A stretch of 53,750 nucleotides of DNA from CAMDBL01 sp964498125. Lineage in GTDB: Bacteria; Pseudomonadota; Alphaproteobacteria; Rhizobiales; Hyphomicrobiaceae. The notes under the pieces were generated by a model. It was not told where the DNA came from. It was given only the letters and a program-made list of their open reading frames with translations, and did no database searches. Made by a program: the position numbers and the translations under genes. Position 1 is the stretch's first letter. Each line of letters opens with the position of its first letter. Location of the stretch: positions 1 through 53,750 of the forward strand of contig CAZCGE010000098.1 of NCBI GenBank assembly GCA_964498125.1, in the 5' to 3' direction. Below, in pieces: positions 49,522 to 53,750 of the stretch.

Positions 49522-50145
49522 TCAGACCAGCCCCGCCTGTTTCAGATAGTTATAGGCTTGGATGATCTCGCGCAACTTGTCCTCTGAGCGCTTATCGCCG
49601 CCGTTGGCGTCGGGATGGTGCAGCTTGACCAACTCCTTGAACTTCGCCTTGATCTCCTCGCGCGTGGCGCTTTCAGATAAATGCAGACAATCCAATGACT
49701 TGCGTTCAATCGGCCGAAGCTTGCGGCGCTGCTGCGGCGGCGCCTCGCGTTCTTTGCGGGCCCGCCATGCAAAAAAGTCGTGCGGATCGGCGGCGCGTGG
49801 TCTGGCACCCGTGCGACCCGCGCTCTGCGTGGTTCCCTGTGATCCGGAGTTGGCGGCAACCTTCCAGGTCGGCCGGTGGCCGGTGAGCGAATCCTTCTGG
49901 AAGTCGGCGACTTCGTTATCGCTCATGCCGTCGAAATAGTTGTAGGTCGCATTGTAGCGTCGGACATGCTCGACGCAAAAGAGATAGTACTCGCCGTCGC
50001 GGCCGCGTCCCATCGGCGCGCGATGCAAGCCTGGAGCCGGGCACCCCTTCCACTGGCAGCTGGGATGCTGCGTGGGCTCGGGTTGGGCGCCCTCACTGCG
50101 GGCCTTGGAGCGGATGCTATCGAAATATTTCGAGTCGAGCTTCAT
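49522..50145 (-). CDS. J-domain protein (DnaJ-like) next to cobS
   Basis: 207-residue protein with a C-terminal J domain: LHLSESATREEIKAKFKELVKLHHPDANGGD with the HPD triad at 177-179, which stimulates Hsp70 ATPase. The N-terminal half has conserved Cys/His (CQWKGC at 30-35, FCVEHVRRYN at 56-65) that may bind metal, the pattern of the DnaJ-like proteins that accompany bolA and cobS in alphaproteobacteria. ATG 50145 starts MKLDSKYFDSIRSK, the family's usual beginning. Divergent from bolA. Confidence 0.9.
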   Translation of the reverse strand: MKLDSKYFDSIRSKARSEGAQPEPTQHPSCQWKGCPAPGLHRAPMGRGRDGEYYLFCVEHVRRYNATYNYFDGMSDNEVADFQKDSLTGHRPTWKVAANSGSQGTTQSAGRTGARPRAADPHDFFAWRARKEREAPPQQRRKLRPIERKSLDCLHLSESATREEIKAKFKELVKLHHPDANGGDKRSEDKLREIIQAYNYLKQAGLV

Positions 50146-50381
50146 GCCGGTCACTATGGTCCAAACGCCGTCCGGCGCACAAGTCCGCGCGGCAAACATA
50201 TCTGCCGCGGCGGCCAAAACACACTATCGCACACTCTCGCCCAAAAAGCCTGTTCCATAACAGTGGCCGCAACGTGATACCACCTTGACCCAAGATCACG
50301 GCATGCCGCCGCGTGTCGGCTTTATCATCCGTGCGATCGGCTGGCGTGCAGGTGCCCATGATCCTGACAGGAGAGTGCTTA

Positions 50382-50660
50382 ATGTCTGTTGAAGCCGACA
50401 TTCGCGCACGGCTGATGGTGACGCTCGAGCCGACCCGCCTCGATGTCCTCAACGAGTCGCATCTGCATGCCGGACACGGCTCTTCTCCCGGCACCGGCGA
50501 AAGTCATTTCAGTGTGCTGGTGGTGGCGCCGGCCTTCGCCGGCAAGTCGCGCCTGGAACGCCACCGGCTGGTCAATGCGGCGCTGGCCGAAGAGCTGCAA
50601 CACAGGGTTCACGCCCTGGCGATCAAGGCATTTGCGCCCGGCGAGCCGATGATCAGTTGA
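50382..50660 (+). CDS. bolA: BolA family protein
   Basis: 92-residue BolA-fold protein. SVEADIRARLMVTLEPTRLDVLNESHLHAGH contains the conserved early histidines, SHFSVLVVAPAF the strand and RLERHRLVNAAL the signature helix-turn-helix-like RHR motif, ending ALAIKAFAP. BolA proteins form iron-sulphur complexes with monothiol glutaredoxins and influence morphology, stress response and iron sensing. GGAGAG is six bases before ATG 50382. Confidence 0.93.
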   Translation: MSVEADIRARLMVTLEPTRLDVLNESHLHAGHGSSPGTGESHFSVLVVAPAFAGKSRLERHRLVNAALAEELQHRVHALAIKAFAPGEPMIS

Positions 50661-50758
50661 GTGCGCGGTTAATATGCCCGATGGGCGCGTCGAGCCTAGC
50701 TTGTTGCAGCAGGTGCCCGACCTCATGTCAGTCACCTTATTGGCTGCGCGATCGGGTA

Positions 50759-51721
50759 CTAGCCCTTGATGATGCGATTGCGCAGCACGCCTAGCCTCTC
50801 GACCTCCAGCTCGATGATGTCGCCGCTCTTCAGGAAACGATTGCTCTCCAGCCCGCTGCCACCACCGACGGTCCCTGAACCGATGAACTCGCCGGCGTAC
50901 AGCGTCTCGCTCATGGAGATGTGGGCAAGGATGTCATCGAACTTGTGGTGCATGGTCGAGCTGTTGCCACGCGACCATTCCTCGCCATTGACGCGCGCCA
51001 CCATTGTCAGATTGTAGGGATTGGGAATGTCGTCGGCGGTGACGAGCCAGGGGCCCAGCACGTTGCCGGTGTCGAAGTCCTTGCCCTTGGCCGGGCCGAG
51101 CTGTCCCGCCATTTCGATTGCTTGCGCATCGCGCGCACTGACGTCGTTGAAGATCATGTAGCCGAAGATGTGCTCGTGGGCCTTATCCTTGGCGATATCC
51201 TTGCCGGTCTTTCCAATGACGATGCCGAACTCGAGTTCGTAATCGAGCAACTCGGCGAAACGCGGCCAGAGGATGTCTTGGCCGGTGCCGATGACGGAAA
51301 AGCGGTTGGCCTTGTAATAGATCGGCTGCTTGTACCAGATCGGCGCCGGCTTGAATCGGCCTTCGGTGCGCGCGGCCTCGACTTTGGCCTCCAGATCTGC
51401 CGCCTTGGCGTTCATACGGCGGAAAGACTGCTCACGGGCCTGAATCAGGTGCTTCTCGAACGCCATGCAGTCACGCATCTGCCGCGGCTCGGGCAAGGGC
51501 GCCAGCAGGCGCACATTCTCCAACGCGATGACATGCCGGGCCGCCTGGTGCAAATGCCGGGCGGCATCAAGCCCGGATGCGCCCGCATTGATCAGCCCCA
51601 GCATGCTGGCGAACTGGGCCGAACCATCCGCAGCCGTGAAATCGACCACCGACGTCGTATCGGCGCCCAGTGCGCCGATATGCGGACTGCCACCGCCGGT
51701 CGTGAAGGTCACGAGTTTCAT
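50759..51721 (-). CDS. fumarylacetoacetate hydrolase family protein
   Basis: 320-residue member of the FAH superfamily. The metal site acidic residues lie in LLDYELEFGIVIGKTGKDI, followed by FGYMIFNDVSARDAQ, the substrate segment KGKDFDTGNVLGPW and SSTMHHKFDDILAHIS, and the glycine-rich IGSGTVGGGSG. The family hydrolyses or decarboxylates C-C bonds in aromatic-ring cleavage products. The N-terminal 90 residues form the extra domain seen in FAHD1-like enzymes. GAGGAGA lies seven bases before ATG 51721. Confidence 0.9.
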   Translation of the reverse strand: MKLVTFTTGGGSPHIGALGADTTSVVDFTAADGSAQFASMLGLINAGASGLDAARHLHQAARHVIALENVRLLAPLPEPRQMRDCMAFEKHLIQAREQSFRRMNAKAADLEAKVEAARTEGRFKPAPIWYKQPIYYKANRFSVIGTGQDILWPRFAELLDYELEFGIVIGKTGKDIAKDKAHEHIFGYMIFNDVSARDAQAIEMAGQLGPAKGKDFDTGNVLGPWLVTADDIPNPYNLTMVARVNGEEWSRGNSSTMHHKFDDILAHISMSETLYAGEFIGSGTVGGGSGLESNRFLKSGDIIELEVERLGVLRNRIIKG

Positions 51722-51918
51722 AGCCAGATCTCCTCTCCCGATTGCAGTGCCGCTTTCTGCCCTGTGGCGAGACGCCGTCCTACATGCATATCGGCCTACC
51801 AGTTCGTGCGCCAAACGGCCATAGTTGGACGACGCCTACGAGAGGGGGTTGCCCGAAGCCGTGTGGGGCGGTATGGCCCAAATACTGGAAACCGAGGCCA
51901 CAGCGAAAGAAAAACCGA

Positions 51919-52872
51919 ATGCTGAACCGCAAGTCGATCTTGGTCACGGGAGGCGCCGGCTTCCTCGGCTCGCATCTGTGCGACCGGCTGATCGCGGCCG
52001 GACACGAGGTGGTCTGCGTCGACAACTACTTCACCGGCACCAAGCGCAACATCGATCACCTGATCGATCATCCGCGCTTCGAGCTGGTGCGCCACGACGT
52101 GACGTTCCCACTCTATGTCGAGGTCGACCAGATTTACAATCTGGCCTGCCCGGCCTCGCCGGTGCACTATCAGCATGATCCTGTGCAGACGACCAAGACC
52201 TCTGTGCACGGTGCAATCAACATGCTGGGGCTGGCCAAGCGCCTCAGATGCCGCATCCTGCAGGCCTCCACCAGCGAGGTCTATGGCGATCCGGTCGAAC
52301 ATCCGCAGCGAGAGTCCTACTGGGGCAACGTCAATCCGATCGGTCCACGCTCCTGCTACGACGAAGGCAAGCGCTGCGCCGAAACGCTGTTCTTCGATTA
52401 CCTTCGCCAGCATCGCCTCGAGATCAAGGTGATGCGCATCTTCAACACCTATGGCCCGCGCATGCACCCGAGCGACGGCCGCGTCGTGTCGAATTTCATC
52501 GTGCAAGCGCTGCGCGGCGAGCCAATCACCATCTTCGGCGACGGCAGCCAGACCCGCTCGTTCTGCTACGTCGATGATCTGATCGAGGGCATGCTGCGCT
52601 TGATGGATAGCCCCGCCGAGCTGACCGGCCCGATCAACATCGGCAATCCGAACGAGTTCACCATCCGCCAGCTTGCCGAGCGCATTATCGCGCTCACCGG
52701 GTCGCGATCCACGATCGTTTCGATGCCGCTGCCGCAGGATGATCCTAAACAGCGCTGCCCCGATATTGCACTGGCCCGCGAGACGCTCGACTGGCAGCCG
52801 ACGGTGCAGCTCGAGGAGGGTCTGAAGAAGACCATTGCCTATTTCGACAAATTCCTGAAGGAAGGGACGTAG
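51919..52872 (+). CDS. UDP-glucuronate decarboxylase (UDP-xylose synthase)
   Basis: 317-residue extended SDR of the UXS group. The NAD fold ILVTGGAGFLGSHLCDRL is N-terminal, the NLACPASPVHYQHDPVQT and TSEVYGDP segments are diagnostic, the catalytic Tyr-Lys is in SCYDEGKRCAE, and IFNTYGPRMHPSDGRVVSNF and the FGDGSQTRSFCYVDDL region follow. It converts UDP-glucuronate to UDP-xylose for surface polysaccharides. ATG 51919 starts MLNRKSILVTGG; the frame upstream is unlike the family. Confidence 0.92.
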   Translation: MLNRKSILVTGGAGFLGSHLCDRLIAAGHEVVCVDNYFTGTKRNIDHLIDHPRFELVRHDVTFPLYVEVDQIYNLACPASPVHYQHDPVQTTKTSVHGAINMLGLAKRLRCRILQASTSEVYGDPVEHPQRESYWGNVNPIGPRSCYDEGKRCAETLFFDYLRQHRLEIKVMRIFNTYGPRMHPSDGRVVSNFIVQALRGEPITIFGDGSQTRSFCYVDDLIEGMLRLMDSPAELTGPINIGNPNEFTIRQLAERIIALTGSRSTIVSMPLPQDDPKQRCPDIALARETLDWQPTVQLEEGLKKTIAYFDKFLKEGT

Positions 52873-52962
52873 GGTGCAATAGCGTAGCGCAGCGCAGCGT
52901 ATTGCACTGGCGGTGGCGCCACGCAGAGACCACGGTGCAATACGCTGCGCTATTGCACCCTA
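52870..52962. repeat. 93-bp palindromic element between converging genes
   Basis: TAGGGTGCAATAGCG (52870-52884) is repeated inverted as CGCTATTGCACCCTA (52948-52962), and GCGCAGCGTATTGCAC (52892-52907) inverted as GTGCAATACGCTGCGC (52935-52950). It can fold as one long or two short hairpins, starts at the stop codon of the decarboxylase gene and ends 14 bases before the end of the next gene. A REP-like element that may act as a two-way terminator. Confidence 0.85.
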
Positions 52963-52976
52963 CAACCCTACGCCGC

Positions 52977-53528
52977 TCACCCTTTCGGCAGCGGATACTT
53001 GTCCAGATATTTCTGGTAGTCCGGCTCGACATCGATCTCGAGCGAGGCAAGGATCCGCACCACGGCGTTGTAGAAGCTCATGGTCACCGTCAGATCGACG
53101 AGCTGCTCCCTGGTCATGGCCGCCGACAGCGTGGCGAACGAGGCTGCGCTCATCTTGCCGTCGAGCGTCACTTCGCGCGCGGCCTTCAGCACGGACCGGG
53201 CCAATGCATCGAGTGCGCTGGGCTTGCCCGCCGTGTCGGCGATCAGGCCCTCGATATCAGCGTCCGTGACGCCGAAATCGTAGGCGATCTTGATGTGGTG
53301 CGACCACTCGTAGGCCGAACGCGCTAACCAGCCGACCTGCAGGATGGCCAGCTCCCGCAGGCGCTGGTCCATCGTGCTGCCGAAACGAATGTGGTAACCG
53401 ACGCCCTGGAATGCGCGCAGCATCTTCGGGCTATGCGCCAACTGCTTGTAGAGCGTGATGTTGCGCTTGAGCAGGTCCTGGTGCTCGGGCGGCAAATCGG
53501 ATTGCTCGAGATATGGTAGGCGAGCCAT
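52977..53528 (-). CDS. carboxymuconolactone decarboxylase family (AhpD-like) protein
   Basis: 183-residue helical protein of the CMD/AhpD superfamily: KRNITLYKQLAHSPKMLRAFQG, RFGSTMDQRLRELAILQVGWLARSAYEWSHH (the conserved EWxHH segment) and IEGLIADTAGKP, then MTREQLVDLTVTMSFYNAVVRIL. The CxxC redox pair of true AhpD is absent, so it is more like the decarboxylase or gamma-carboxymuconolactone group of unknown substrate. Preceded by an HTH antitoxin gene on the same strand. Confidence 0.88.
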   Translation of the reverse strand: MARLPYLEQSDLPPEHQDLLKRNITLYKQLAHSPKMLRAFQGVGYHIRFGSTMDQRLRELAILQVGWLARSAYEWSHHIKIAYDFGVTDADIEGLIADTAGKPSALDALARSVLKAAREVTLDGKMSAASFATLSAAMTREQLVDLTVTMSFYNAVVRILASLEIDVEPDYQKYLDKYPLPKG

Positions 53529-53549
53529 GGGCGATCACTCTCGATGTTG

Positions 53550-53750
53550 TCAGGAGGCGGCGGTTTCGGGGGTTCGTTCTGCGTCCGCCAATGCCGGCTC
53601 GGGCGTGGCGCCGAGCGCCTGCATGACGGCTTCGGGGTTGCGCGCGATCACCTTCAGATAGGCCCAGGCGGCGGCGTCCGGCTTGCTCTTCTCCTGCTCC
53701 CAGTCACGCAGCGTGCCGAGCGGAATCTGGAAGCGGGCCGAGAACTCCTC
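53550..53750 (-). CDS. HTH antitoxin, 3' part (runs off the window)
   Basis: Last 66 codons of a gene continuing past the window edge. EEFSARFQIPLGTLRDWEQEKSKPDAAAWAYLKVIARNPEAV (core FSARFQIPLGTLRDWEQ) closely resembles the antitoxins at 19458 and 38021, followed by a Pro/Glu/Ala tail. Its partner, probably a BrnT toxin, should lie upstream beyond the edge in the same orientation as at 19795. Confidence 0.75.
   Translation of the reverse strand, partial: EEFSARFQIPLGTLRDWEQEKSKPDAAAWAYLKVIARNPEAVMQALGATPEPALADAERTPETAAS

Overview
The window is GC-rich chromosomal DNA from an alphaproteobacterium. The pointers are a RegB/RegA redox two-component pair, an Irr-type Fur regulator, an HvrA-like H-NS protein, the cobS / J-domain / BolA neighbourhood, a UDP-glucuronate decarboxylase, a CcdA protein and many solute transporters and amidases typical of soil or rhizosphere members (Reyranella- or Bradyrhizobium-like lifestyle). 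I cannot assign a genus. There is no prophage, integrase, CRISPR array or complete insertion sequence.

Layout. 0.5-2.5 kb: regB-regA on the minus strand. 2.9-12.3 kb: a plus-strand uptake block with tctB-tctA-tctC (tripartite tricarboxylate transporter), dctP-dctQ-dctM (TRAP transporter), then amidase / 57-residue membrane protein / amidase with overlapping stop and start codons. 12.4-18.1 kb: H-NS-like protein, class I aminotransferase, a DUF433/DUF5615 toxin-antitoxin (TA) cassette whose toxin is frameshifted, a D-2-hydroxyacid dehydrogenase, an SH3 protein and irr. 18.3-25.7 kb: a second 2-hydroxyacid dehydrogenase, a BrnT/antitoxin pair, an enoyl-CoA hydratase-like protein, tcuA-tcuB (tricarballylate oxidation), a cytosine-deaminase-like amidohydrolase and a RidA protein. 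25.7-34.7 kb: a very large AsmA protein, a stretch of gene remnants (SDR, LivF), an HpxZ/AtzH-like protein, an MFS carrier, a hypothetical protein and a threonine/serine dehydratase. 34.8-41.9 kb: a small basic protein with a truncated partner, FadL, ThiD, a decayed brnT with an intact antitoxin, CcdA, a lipocalin-like protein, a ParE/RelE-type TA cassette and an FMN-dependent 2-hydroxyacid dehydrogenase. 42-46.7 kb: CorC/HlyC-type membrane protein, a triple-module secreted protein, a GlcD-type FAD oxidase and tRNA-Gly(CCC). 46.8-53.75 kb: three tandem DUF29 genes, cobS, J-domain protein, bolA, a fumarylacetoacetase-family hydrolase, UDP-glucuronate decarboxylase, a carboxymuconolactone-decarboxylase-family protein and the tail of another HTH antitoxin.

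How it fits together. Many enzymes act on small organic acids: tricarboxylate import (Tct), TRAP import, tricarballylate oxidation (TcuAB), three 2-hydroxyacid dehydrogenases of two families, a glycolate/D-lactate oxidase and several amide or ring hydrolases. RegBA and Irr suggest control by redox and iron/haem.

The most unusual pattern is in the TA cassettes. Two of them (15.09-15.85 kb and 40.17-40.76 kb) lie immediately downstream of a 2-hydroxyacid dehydrogenase gene, on the same strand, and each is closed on its far side by a second, direct-repeat copy of that gene's 3' end including a stop codon. A third (BrnT) is bordered by short related palindromic repeats and also adjoins a 2-hydroxyacid dehydrogenase. 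One toxin is frameshifted within an 8-bp triple repeat and another (brnT at 37.9 kb) is a 3' fragment beside an intact antitoxin.
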